A stretch of DNA of 13,169 bases from 3-1-20CM-4-69-9 sp046730515. GTDB lineage: Bacteria > Actinomycetota > Thermoleophilia > Gaiellales > Gaiellaceae. A program made the translations under genes and the position numbers. Location: the NCBI GenBank assembly GCA_046730515.1, contig JBKPJA010000117.1, positions 1 through 13,169 of the forward strand. The letters run 5' to 3'. This document shows positions 6,026 to 12,220 of this stretch, piece after piece (position 1 is the stretch's first letter; each line of letters begins with the position of its first letter). The notes under the pieces were generated by a model. The model made no database searches and was not told the origin of the DNA. It saw only the letters and a program-made list of their open reading frames with translations.

Positions 6026-7150
6026 ATGAGGCGGAGGCATTGGGCGCTGCTCGCGCTCGCCGTTGCGGCGATGGCGGCGACGGCTGTCAGCACGACGGCG
6101 GGGGCGAGCACACGCAGCGCGGGGTCGACGAAGCTGACGAAGGTGACGCTACAGCTGAAGTGGGTGACGCAGGCGCAGTTCGCGGGTTACTACGCCGCCT
6201 TGCAGAAGGGGTACTACAAGAACGCGGGACTCGACGTGAAGATCAAGGTCGGCGGTCCGAACATCACACCGGAGACCGTGGTGATCGGCGGCGGTGCGGA
6301 CATCGGGCTGGACTGGCTGCCGAACCTCTTCGCGACGCGCGAGAAGGGCGGGAATCTCGTCTCCGTCGCGCAGGTGTTCGCCCGCAGCGGGATGACGGAA
6401 ATCACCTGGAAGTCGAGCGGGATCAACTCGATCGCCAAGATGAAGCACAAGACGGTCGGCGTTTGGTGCTGCGGGAACCAGCCTGAGCTCTTCGCCGCGC
6501 TGAACAAGAACGGGATCAATCCGAATAGTCCGAGCGACGTTCACATCTTCCAGCAGCCGTTCGACATGGTCGCCTTCCTCGGCCACAAGATCGATGCGGC
6601 GGCGGCGATGACCTACAACGAGCTCGCGCAGGTGCTCGAGACGAAGAACCCGAAGACGGGAAAGCTCTACCAGCTGTCCAACCTCAACGTCTTCAAGATG
6701 GCGAGCCCGCAGGTCGGTACCGGCATGCTCGAGGACAACCTCTTCACGACCGGCAAATGGCTTTCCAGCAAGTCGAACCAGGCGACGCTCGTGAAGTTCC
6801 TCAAGGCCTCGTTCCAGGGCTGGATCTATTGCCGTGACCACCAGTCCGACTGTGTGAACATCGTTCTTAAGAACGGACCGACGCTCGGCCACGGCCACCA
6901 GACCTGGCAGATGAACGAGATCAACGCGCTGATCTGGCCGAACCCGGCCGGCATCGGTCTACCGCCGTCGGGCGCGGTCGCGAAGACGGGCAACACTGCG
7001 AAGAAGTACGGCGTGATCAAGAAGGCGCCGTCCTCGAGCGCGACGAACTACACCTACGCACGACAGGCACTCGCACAGCTGAAAGGCGTCGATATCCACG
7101 GCAACAGTTGGCACAAGCAAAACGTGCACGTCACGCCGGGCGGGAAGTAG
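6026..7150 (+). CDS. NMT1/THI5-like ABC substrate-binding protein (pyrimidine-type ligand likely)
   Basis: A 374-residue exported binding protein for the importer encoded just upstream. Residues 1-30 form a Sec signal peptide ending TTAGA. No lipobox cysteine follows, so the protein is probably soluble or held by other means. The mature protein starts with the NMT1-like block TLQLKWVTQAQFAGYYAA and QKGYYKNAGLDVKI, then GGGADIGLDWLPN. The hinge/ligand region has VGVWCCGNQPELFAAL with adjacent cysteines C148-C149; a further pair, C269 and C276, could form a disulfide. This family binds thiamine pyrimidine precursors, riboflavin or other heterocycles. The dihydropyrimidinase 29 bases downstream makes a pyrimidine, dihydropyrimidine or hydantoin ligand the best guess. 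The family is secure; the ligand is not. Confidence 0.9.
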   Translation: MRRRHWALLALAVAAMAATAVSTTAGASTRSAGSTKLTKVTLQLKWVTQAQFAGYYAALQKGYYKNAGLDVKIKVGGPNITPETVVIGGGADIGLDWLPNLFATREKGGNLVSVAQVFARSGMTEITWKSSGINSIAKMKHKTVGVWCCGNQPELFAALNKNGINPNSPSDVHIFQQPFDMVAFLGHKIDAAAAMTYNELAQVLETKNPKTGKLYQLSNLNVFKMASPQVGTGMLEDNLFTTGKWLSSKSNQATLVKFLKASFQGWIYCRDHQSDCVNIVLKNGPTLGHGHQTWQMNEINALIWPNPAGIGLPPSGAVAKTGNTAKKYGVIKKAPSSSATNYTYARQALAQLKGVDIHGNSWHKQNVHVTPGGK

Positions 7151-7162
7151 TAAACGGAGCCG

Positions 7163-7170
7163 AAGGAGGG
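7163..7170 (+). promoter_or_regulatory. Ribosome binding site AAGGAGGG of the dihydropyrimidinase gene
   Basis: It ends 9 bases before the ATG at 7180 and decides this start over an in-frame ATG at 7108, which would sit inside the upstream coding sequence. Confidence 0.8.
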
Positions 7171-7179
7171 AGATCGACA

Positions 7180-8595
7180 ATGTCTGTACTGATCAAAGGC
7201 GGACGCATCCTCACTGCGGCCGACGACTACGTCGGCGACATCCATGTCGAAGGCGAACGGATCTCCCTCATCGGCGAATCACTCGACGTTGCTGCGGACA
7301 AGGTGATTGACGCAGCCGGGAAGTACGTCCTCCCCGGCTGCGTCGACCCCCACACCCATCTCGACATGCCGTTCGGCGGCACGGTCACGATCGACGACGT
7401 CGAGTCCGGACAGACGTCCGCTGCGTTCGGCGGCACGACGTGTCACGTCGACTTCATCATCCAGCCTCAGGGCGCGACGTTTGCCGAGGCGCTCGACGAG
7501 TGGCGCTCGAAGGCGAACGGCAAGCAGGTGATCGACATGGGCTACCACATGGCGGTCACCGACCTGCGCGAGGGCGGAACTCTCGAAGAGCTTGCGTCGC
7601 TTCCGGACCAGGGCATCACGTCCTACAAGCTCTTCATGGCCTACAAGGGCGCGCTCATGGTCGACGACGAGACGCTCTTCCGGACAATGCAGGTCGCCGC
7701 GGAGACGGGCGCTCTCGTGATGGTGCACGCGGAGAACGGCGATGCAATCGACGTCCTCGTCTCCGAAGCGCTCGCCGCCGGTCATACCGAGCCGAAGTAC
7801 CACGCGCTGACCCGTCCGCCGGAAACGGAAGGCGAGGCGACCAACCGCGCGATCCAGCTCGCGCGCGTCGCCGGCTCGGCGCTCTACGTCGTGCACGTCT
7901 CCTGCCGCGAGTCGGTCGAGCCGATCGCGCGTGCACGCGAAGCAGGCTGGAACGTTCAGGGCGAGACGTGCACGCAGTACTTCTTCATCGACTACTCGTA
8001 CCTGGAGAGGCCGAATTTCGAAGGTGCGAAGTGGGTCTACACGCCGCCGCCGCGTCCGAAGGAGAACCAGGACGTCCTCTGGAACGCGGTGCGCACAGAT
8101 GTGCTGTCGGTGATCTCAACCGATCACTGCGCGTTCCTGTGGGACGGCCAGAAGACGATGGGGCGCGACGACTTCTCGAAGATCCCGAACGGCGGGCCGG
8201 GGCTCGAGAATCGGCTACACATGGTCCACGAGTTCGGCGTTCGCGCCGGCCGGATCACCCTCAACCGGATGGTCGAGCTCCTGTGCACGAATCCCGCGAA
8301 GCTGTTCGGGCTCTATCCGCGCAAAGGGACGATCGCAGTCGGCTCCGACGCGGACATCGTCGTCTTCGATCCGCAGCGCAAGCTGACGATCTCGACGAAG
8401 ACCGACCACTCGAAGTCGGACTACAACCTCTTCGAGGGTACTGAGGTCACCGGGGCTCCGGAGGTCGTGCTCCTGCGCGGCCAGGTGCTCGTCGAGAACG
8501 ACGAGCTGCAGGTCGAGCCCGGCTACGGCCAGTTCGTCGCGCGCGCGAAGTTCGGCGAGGAGCTCAAGCCGGCGCCGGCGCCGGCGGCCGCCTAG
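7180..8595 (+). CDS. hydA: Dihydropyrimidinase / D-hydantoinase
   Basis: Opens 5,6-dihydrouracil or dihydrothymine (and 5-substituted hydantoins) to the N-carbamoyl amino acid; cytoplasmic, second step of reductive pyrimidine catabolism. 471 residues, normal for the family. The binuclear zinc centre of cyclic amidohydrolases is complete and falls at the classical numbering: H58 and H60 (VDPHTHLD), carboxylated lysine K150 (SYKLFMAYKG), H183 (VMVHAENGD), H239 (YVVHVSC) and D315 (STDHCAF). Substrate-binding tyrosine Y155 is present. The C-terminus ends in a short Pro/Ala tail (PAPAPAAA) encoded by an 18-bp GC palindrome. It is the last gene of the transporter operon. Its stop overlaps that of the convergent ureohydrolase in CTAG (8592-8595). 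Context favours dihydropyrimidines over synthetic hydantoins as the natural substrate. Confidence 0.95.
   Translation: MSVLIKGGRILTAADDYVGDIHVEGERISLIGESLDVAADKVIDAAGKYVLPGCVDPHTHLDMPFGGTVTIDDVESGQTSAAFGGTTCHVDFIIQPQGATFAEALDEWRSKANGKQVIDMGYHMAVTDLREGGTLEELASLPDQGITSYKLFMAYKGALMVDDETLFRTMQVAAETGALVMVHAENGDAIDVLVSEALAAGHTEPKYHALTRPPETEGEATNRAIQLARVAGSALYVVHVSCRESVEPIARAREAGWNVQGETCTQYFFIDYSYLERPNFEGAKWVYTPPPRPKENQDVLWNAVRTDVLSVISTDHCAFLWDGQKTMGRDDFSKIPNGGPGLENRLHMVHEFGVRAGRITLNRMVELLCTNPAKLFGLYPRKGTIAVGSDADIVVFDPQRKLTISTKTDHSKSDYNLFEGTEVTGAPEVVLLRGQVLVENDELQVEPGYGQFVARAKFGEELKPAPAPAAA
8568..8585. repeat. 18-bp perfect GC palindrome at the 3' end of the dihydropyrimidinase gene
   Basis: Alternating GCC/GGC units, self-complementary over all 18 bases, lie 10 bases before the shared stop codons. 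They encode part of the Pro/Ala tail. In RNA of either strand it could fold, but no U-tract follows. It may simply reflect proline/alanine codon choice. Confidence 0.6.
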
Positions 8596-9539
8596 TCGCG
8601 TAGCGCGCGCAGCGCGAGCAGCTCGTAGCCGACGTTTGCGGCCGCCAGCGCGGTCGGCTGGCCCGGCCCGTCGTACGGCGGGCAGACCTCGACGACGTCC
8701 GCGCCGACGAGGTTGATCCCGCGCAGCGCGCGGAGGAAGCCGAGCCCCTCCGCGGTCGAGAAGCCCGCCACTTCCGGCGTACCCGTTCCGGGCGCGAAGG
8801 CCGGGTCGAGGAAGTCGATGTCGAACGAGAGAAACACCGCTCGCGGCCGAATTGTCTCCTGCACGAGCTGCGCGTACCCGTGGGCGCCCAACGCGCGCAG
8901 GTCCTCGCTCTCCACGACCGTGAAGCCGAGCTCCCGTGCGGCGCCGATGTCCTCGGCCGCATACACCGAGCCGCGCATCCCCGCCTGAACCGAGGCGCTT
9001 GCGTCGAGCAATTCCTCCTCGACCGCGCGCTTGAACGTCGTGCCGTGGAAGTACTTCTGACCGAAGTACTCGTCCCACGTATCCGTGTGGGAGTCGAGTT
9101 GAACGAGCGCAAGCGGTCCGTGTCGTCGGGCGAGCGCGCGCAGCTCCGGCAGCGTGATCGAGTGGTCGCCGCCGAGACAGAGGGCGAAGATCCCCGCGTC
9201 GACCAGCGGCGTCAGCGCTTCCTCGATCTGGGCAAACGTGCGCTCTGTGGCGCCAGGACTCACCGGCGAATCCCCGAAGTCTCCGATCGAGAGGGCGGAG
9301 ACCAGGTCGAGCCCGTGAACGGGGTGGAACGGACGAAGCAGGACGGAAGCCGAGCGGATCGCCTCGGGCCCGAACCGCGCGCCGGTGCGAAAGGTCGTAG
9401 TGGTGTCGAACGGAATCCCGACGACCGCGGCATCGAGACCGTCGAGTCGCGTGACCTGGGGCAGTCGCATGAACGTCCGCACTCCTGCGAAACGCGGCAA
9501 GACACGCGCATCGAGTGGCCGATAAGGCGGCTCGGACAT
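8592..9539 (-). CDS. Agmatinase-family ureohydrolase (guanidino acid or agmatine hydrolase)
   Basis: Releases urea from a guanidino compound with a two-manganese centre; cytoplasmic. 315 residues, normal for the arginase/agmatinase fold. All metal ligands are visible: H126 (GGDHSIT), D149, H151 and D153 (LDSHTDTWD), D240 and D242 (SFDIDFLDPAFAPGTGTPE). H165 (YFHGTTF) matches the conserved HG motif. The family includes agmatinase, guanidinobutyrase and 3-guanidinopropionase, which cannot be separated from motifs alone. Products of these (putrescine, GABA, beta-alanine) are all typical substrates of the class III aminotransferase encoded at 12221. ATG at 9539 is preceded by TAGGGT ending 6 bases upstream and has only a weak purine-rich site. 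It shares CTAG stop codons with the convergent dihydropyrimidinase. Confidence 0.9.
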   Translation of the reverse strand: MSEPPYRPLDARVLPRFAGVRTFMRLPQVTRLDGLDAAVVGIPFDTTTTFRTGARFGPEAIRSASVLLRPFHPVHGLDLVSALSIGDFGDSPVSPGATERTFAQIEEALTPLVDAGIFALCLGGDHSITLPELRALARRHGPLALVQLDSHTDTWDEYFGQKYFHGTTFKRAVEEELLDASASVQAGMRGSVYAAEDIGAARELGFTVVESEDLRALGAHGYAQLVQETIRPRAVFLSFDIDFLDPAFAPGTGTPEVAGFSTAEGLGFLRALRGINLVGADVVEVCPPYDGPGQPTALAAANVGYELLALRALRD

Positions 9540-9545
9540 CGGGCC

Positions 9546-9551
9546 ACCCTA
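9546..9551 (-). promoter_or_regulatory. Candidate -10 box TAGGGT for the ureohydrolase (leaderless)
   Basis: On the minus strand TAGGGT is followed by 6 bases and then the ATG at 9539. The -35 is not recognisable. A GGCCG-AA-CGGCC inverted repeat (9563-9574) sits near the expected -35 region and could be an operator. Confidence 0.4.
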
Positions 9552-9599
9552 AACAAAGGATGGGCCGAACGGCCTATGGTCAGCGTGCCTCGGTCGGGC

Positions 9600-9605
9600 T
9601 ACCGT
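9600..9605 (+). promoter_or_regulatory. Candidate -10 box TACCGT for the metallopeptidase (leaderless)
   Basis: TACCGT ends 6 bases before ATG 9612. The GGAGG at 9607-9611 abuts the ATG directly and is too close to act as a ribosome binding site, which supports a leaderless reading of this start. Confidence 0.35.
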
Positions 9606-9611
9606 CGGAGG

Positions 9612-10532
9612 ATGCGCGCGTTCCTCGTCGGCGTTGCGATTTTCCTCTCGACGGTCTCCACCGCCGCCGCGTATCCCTGGCCGGTCAGGCCGTTCAATGC
9701 GCAGCATCCGATCCGCGGCAACTTCGACGACCCGCGTGCACTGCGCGGAAGCATCGACGCGGTCGGAAACAATCAGCTCTCGTTCCACAGCGGCGTCGAC
9801 ATCCAGGCGCCCGATGGAACGCCCGTGTACGCAATCGCACCCGGCCAGGTGACCTTCCCTGCCGCGTCTGCAGTTTCCGTGGGAACGCCGTTTGCAGCCC
9901 CATATGCCCCGCTCGTCTTCGGCTACTGGCACATCGTCCCCGTCGTCGGCGACTTCCAGTACGTCGCCCGCGACCAACTCCTGGGCTACATCAGAGCGGG
10001 CGAAGGACACGTCCACCTGTCGGAGAAGCGCTTCGGCCGGTACGTGAATCCACTCCGGCTCGGCGGTCTCGCGCCGTACCGCGACACGGTCCCGCCGGTG
10101 ATCCGGAAACTCGTCTTCTACCAGTGCGGAACGGCGACGCAGGTGAAGGCCGACGAGGTCACCGGCTGCGTGGACGTCGCCGTCGATGCATACGACACGC
10201 CGCCGATCCCGCCGAAACCGCCGTGGAGCGACGTCGTCCTCTCACCGGCGCGCATCACCTGGAGCGGCCTCTTCGGCGGCACGTGGATGCCGCTCGCGTA
10301 CCGCACGCAAAACGTTCAGTTCATCAACATGCTCACCATTCCGCTGACCGACGTGTATGCGCCGGGAACGATCATGAACGGGCCGAACGCGCCGGGGGAC
10401 TACCGCTACTGGCTCGCGCACCGGGTCGATACGACGCTCCTCGATGACGGCGTGCACACGATCGTCGTCAGAGCGGACGACGTCCGCGGCAACGCGACGT
10501 CCGCCGCCCTGGAGTTCACCGTTACGAATTAG
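9612..10532 (+). CDS. Secreted LytM/M23-type metallopeptidase with C-terminal Ig-like region
   Basis: 306 residues. A signal peptide (1-20, ending STAAA) leads into a LytM-like zinc peptidase domain (about 25-150) with the family's ligands: H59 and D63 (FHSGVDIQAPDGTPV), H107 (YWHIVP), and H133 and H135 (GHVHLSE). M23 enzymes usually cut peptidoglycan cross-bridges. The remaining 150 residues have no motif I recognise until the end, where DDGVHTIVVRADDVRGN looks like a closing beta-sandwich (Ig/cadherin-like) strand pair. It could therefore bind cell wall or be a non-canonical member. Starts at 9576 (ATG) and 9585 (GTG) are possible and would lengthen the signal peptide n-region; 9612 is preferred because a TAnnnT box ends 6 bases upstream. 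It is functionally unrelated to its catabolic neighbours. Its stop overlaps the convergent dehydrogenase stop in TTAG (10529-10532). Confidence 0.8.
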   Translation: MRAFLVGVAIFLSTVSTAAAYPWPVRPFNAQHPIRGNFDDPRALRGSIDAVGNNQLSFHSGVDIQAPDGTPVYAIAPGQVTFPAASAVSVGTPFAAPYAPLVFGYWHIVPVVGDFQYVARDQLLGYIRAGEGHVHLSEKRFGRYVNPLRLGGLAPYRDTVPPVIRKLVFYQCGTATQVKADEVTGCVDVAVDAYDTPPIPPKPPWSDVVLSPARITWSGLFGGTWMPLAYRTQNVQFINMLTIPLTDVYAPGTIMNGPNAPGDYRYWLAHRVDTTLLDDGVHTIVVRADDVRGNATSAALEFTVTN

Positions 10533-12058
10533 CGTGTCTGCGGAAAGCCCAGATCCACTTTCGAGGTCGCCGGATCGGGCCATCGTGAGGTGACGACCTT
10601 GCCGCGCGTGTAGAAGTCGATGCCTTCGGGACCGTAGATGTGGCGGTCGCCGAACAGCGAGTTCTTCCAGCCGCCGAACGAGTAGTAGGCAACGGGCACC
10701 GGAATCGGCACGTTGACCCCGACCATCCCCACCTGAACATCGAACTGGAACTGTCGTGCGACGCCGCCGTCACGCGTAAACAGGGCAACGCCGTTTCCGT
10801 ACGGATTCTCGTTCACGAGCCGCACCGCTTCGTCGTACGTGTCGACGCGCGTGATCCCGAGCACCGGCCCGAAGATCTCGTCGTCGTACGCCTTCGTCCC
10901 CGGCTTCACGTCGTCGAGCAGCGACGGCGAGAGGAAGAACCCGCCGCCGTCGGGAGCTCCGCCACGTCCGTCGACGACGACCTTCGCGCCCTCCCCGGGC
11001 GCGCTCTCGACGTAGGAAGCAACACGGTCGCGGTGCTCACGCGTGATCAGCGGCCCCATCTCCGACTCGGGCTGCATGCCGTCTCCCACCTTCACCTTCG
11101 GGATGCGGTCCTTGATCGCGTCGACGAGCTCGTCCGCCGCGTGGCCAACCGCGACGATCATCGACACCGCCATGCAGCGCTCCCCCGCGGAGCCGTAGCC
11201 TGCACTCACCGCTGCGTCGGCGGCCATGTCGATGTCAGCATCGGGCAGGACGATCATGTGGTTCTTCGCGCCGCCGAGCGCCTGGCAGCGCTTGCCGCGC
11301 GAGGTTGCAGTCTCGTACACGTACCGCGCGATCGGTGTCGAGCCGACGAACGAGATCGCAGCGATGCCCGGATGCGTGAGCAGCGCGTCGACGGCGACCT
11401 TGTCACCGTGCACGACGTTGAAGACGCCGTCGGGAAGCCCCGCCTCGTGAAGGAGCTCCGCGACGAAGTTCGACGCTGACGGATCCTTCTCGGACGGCTT
11501 GAGCACAAACGTATTCCCGCATGCGATCGCCGGCGCCCACATCCACATCGGGACCATCACCGGGAAGTTGAACGGCGTGATGCCGGCGACGACACCGAGC
11601 GGCTGACGGATCGAGTAGACGTCGATCCCGGTCGAAGCCTGCTCGGTGAAATCGCCCTTCAGGAGCTCCGGAATCCCGCAGCAGAACTCGACCACCTCGA
11701 GCCCGCGCGCGACCTCCCCCTGCGCGTCCGAGAAGACCTTGCCGTGCTCCGCGGTGAGGATACGCGCGATGTCGTCCTTCCGCTGGACGAGCAGCTCGCG
11801 GATGCGGAAGAGGATCGCCGACTTGCGGGAGAGCGACGTGGCACGCCAATCCGGGAAGGCGTCAGTCGCGGCCCGAATCGCGAGGTCGACCTCCTCGGCA
11901 GTGGCGAAGTCGACGGCACCGCTCTGTCGGCCGAGCGCCGGGTTGTAGACCGGCCCGCTGCGGCCCGATTCGCCTGCGACGGTACGCCCTCCAATCCAGT
12001 GGCTGATGCGCTCGACGTCCTGCTTCTGCTCGGTTGGCGGGGTCGCCAGCTCGGTCAT
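10529..12058 (-). CDS. mmsA: CoA-acylating methylmalonate/malonate-semialdehyde dehydrogenase
   Basis: Converts malonate semialdehyde + CoA + NAD to acetyl-CoA + CO2 (or methylmalonate semialdehyde to propionyl-CoA). This is the terminal step of beta-alanine, thymine and valine breakdown; the enzyme is cytoplasmic. 509 residues, about the family length. The nucleophile is C295 in GERCMAVS. Family hallmarks are NFPVMVPMWMWAPAIACGNT, KPSEKDPSA and QALGGAKNH, where the general-base glutamate of ordinary aldehyde dehydrogenases is absent, as is normal for this CoA-dependent subgroup. ATG at 12058 is set by GGAGGAGG 5 bases upstream (12064-12071); a 21-residue extension to 12121 would bury that site and is rejected. 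It is divergent from the aminotransferase, whose product is its presumed substrate, across a 162-base gap. Its stop overlaps that of the metallopeptidase. Confidence 0.94.
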   Translation of the reverse strand: MTELATPPTEQKQDVERISHWIGGRTVAGESGRSGPVYNPALGRQSGAVDFATAEEVDLAIRAATDAFPDWRATSLSRKSAILFRIRELLVQRKDDIARILTAEHGKVFSDAQGEVARGLEVVEFCCGIPELLKGDFTEQASTGIDVYSIRQPLGVVAGITPFNFPVMVPMWMWAPAIACGNTFVLKPSEKDPSASNFVAELLHEAGLPDGVFNVVHGDKVAVDALLTHPGIAAISFVGSTPIARYVYETATSRGKRCQALGGAKNHMIVLPDADIDMAADAAVSAGYGSAGERCMAVSMIVAVGHAADELVDAIKDRIPKVKVGDGMQPESEMGPLITREHRDRVASYVESAPGEGAKVVVDGRGGAPDGGGFFLSPSLLDDVKPGTKAYDDEIFGPVLGITRVDTYDEAVRLVNENPYGNGVALFTRDGGVARQFQFDVQVGMVGVNVPIPVPVAYYSFGGWKNSLFGDRHIYGPEGIDFYTRGKVVTSRWPDPATSKVDLGFPQTR

Positions 12059-12063
12059 CTCGT

Positions 12064-12071
12064 CCTCCTCC
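12064..12071 (-). promoter_or_regulatory. Ribosome binding site GGAGGAGG of mmsA
   Basis: It lies 5 bases before the ATG at 12058 on the minus strand. It shows that mmsA, unlike its divergent partner, is read from a transcript with a leader. A TACCCT box (12085-12090, minus strand) is a possible -10 for it. Confidence 0.75.
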
Positions 12072-12084
12072 GCGTGACCCGCCC

Positions 12085-12090
12085 AGGGTA
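12085..12090 (-). promoter_or_regulatory. Possible -10 box TACCCT for mmsA
   Basis: It has the TAnnnT form about 27 bases ahead of the ATG, leaving a leader of some 20 bases that contains the ribosome binding site. The -35 region would overlap the GGCGTCG/CGACGCC inverted repeat at 12099-12117. Sequence match only. Confidence 0.25.
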
Positions 12091-12098
12091 CCGCCTGA

Positions 12099-12117
12099 GG
12101 CGTCGCTTGACGACGCC
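12099..12117. repeat. Inverted repeat GGCGTCG-CTTGA-CGACGCC in the mmsA/aminotransferase gap
   Basis: Perfect 7-bp arms around a 5-base spacer. It lies where the -35 of the proposed mmsA promoter would be, so it is a candidate operator; a chance GC repeat is possible. Confidence 0.45.
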
Positions 12118-12124
12118 GCATAGA

Positions 12125-12151
12125 GGATGCGCGGGCTTTGCCCGTGCATCC
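12125..12151. repeat. 27-base near-perfect palindrome in the mmsA/aminotransferase gap
   Basis: Left arm 12125-12136 (GGATGCGCGGGC), loop TTT 12137-12139, right arm 12140-12151 (GCCCGTGCATCC). Twelve pairs form, with a single G-T at the seventh. It lies roughly midway between the two divergent starts and upstream of both proposed transcription starts, so it would act in DNA (operator or REP-like repeat) rather than as an RNA terminator. No U-tract follows on either strand. Confidence 0.7.
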
Positions 12152-12206
12152 GTCTCATTCCGACCTGGGTCCCCACCAACAGGTGAACTCGCGCTCCCCG
12201 CCGCGT

Positions 12207-12212
12207 TAAGCT
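12207..12212 (+). promoter_or_regulatory. Candidate -10 box TAAGCT for the aminotransferase (leaderless)
   Basis: TAAGCT ends 8 bases before the ATG at 12221, and no Shine-Dalgarno sequence lies between them. GTGAAC (12183-12188) with an 18-base spacer is a weak -35 candidate. Confidence 0.4.
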
Positions 12213-12220
12213 CATGCTGG

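Noticed and set aside
7108..7179. Earlier start of dihydropyrimidinase at ATG 7108
   Set aside because: It would overlap the binding-protein gene by 43 bases and add an unrelated basic N-terminus; AAGGAGGG precedes 7180.
8215..9078. Minus-strand 287-codon frame overlapping dihydropyrimidinase and ureohydrolase
   Set aside because: It spans the ends of two well-supported genes in a third register and has no recognisable content.
12059..12121. Upstream extension of mmsA to the ATG at 12121
   Set aside because: The extra 21 residues do not look like the family, and GGAGGAGG sits 5 bases before the ATG at 12058.
12125..12151. Palindrome as a terminator or riboswitch
   Set aside because: It lies upstream of two divergent genes with no T-run on either side and no conserved aptamer features. 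It probably lies outside both transcripts.
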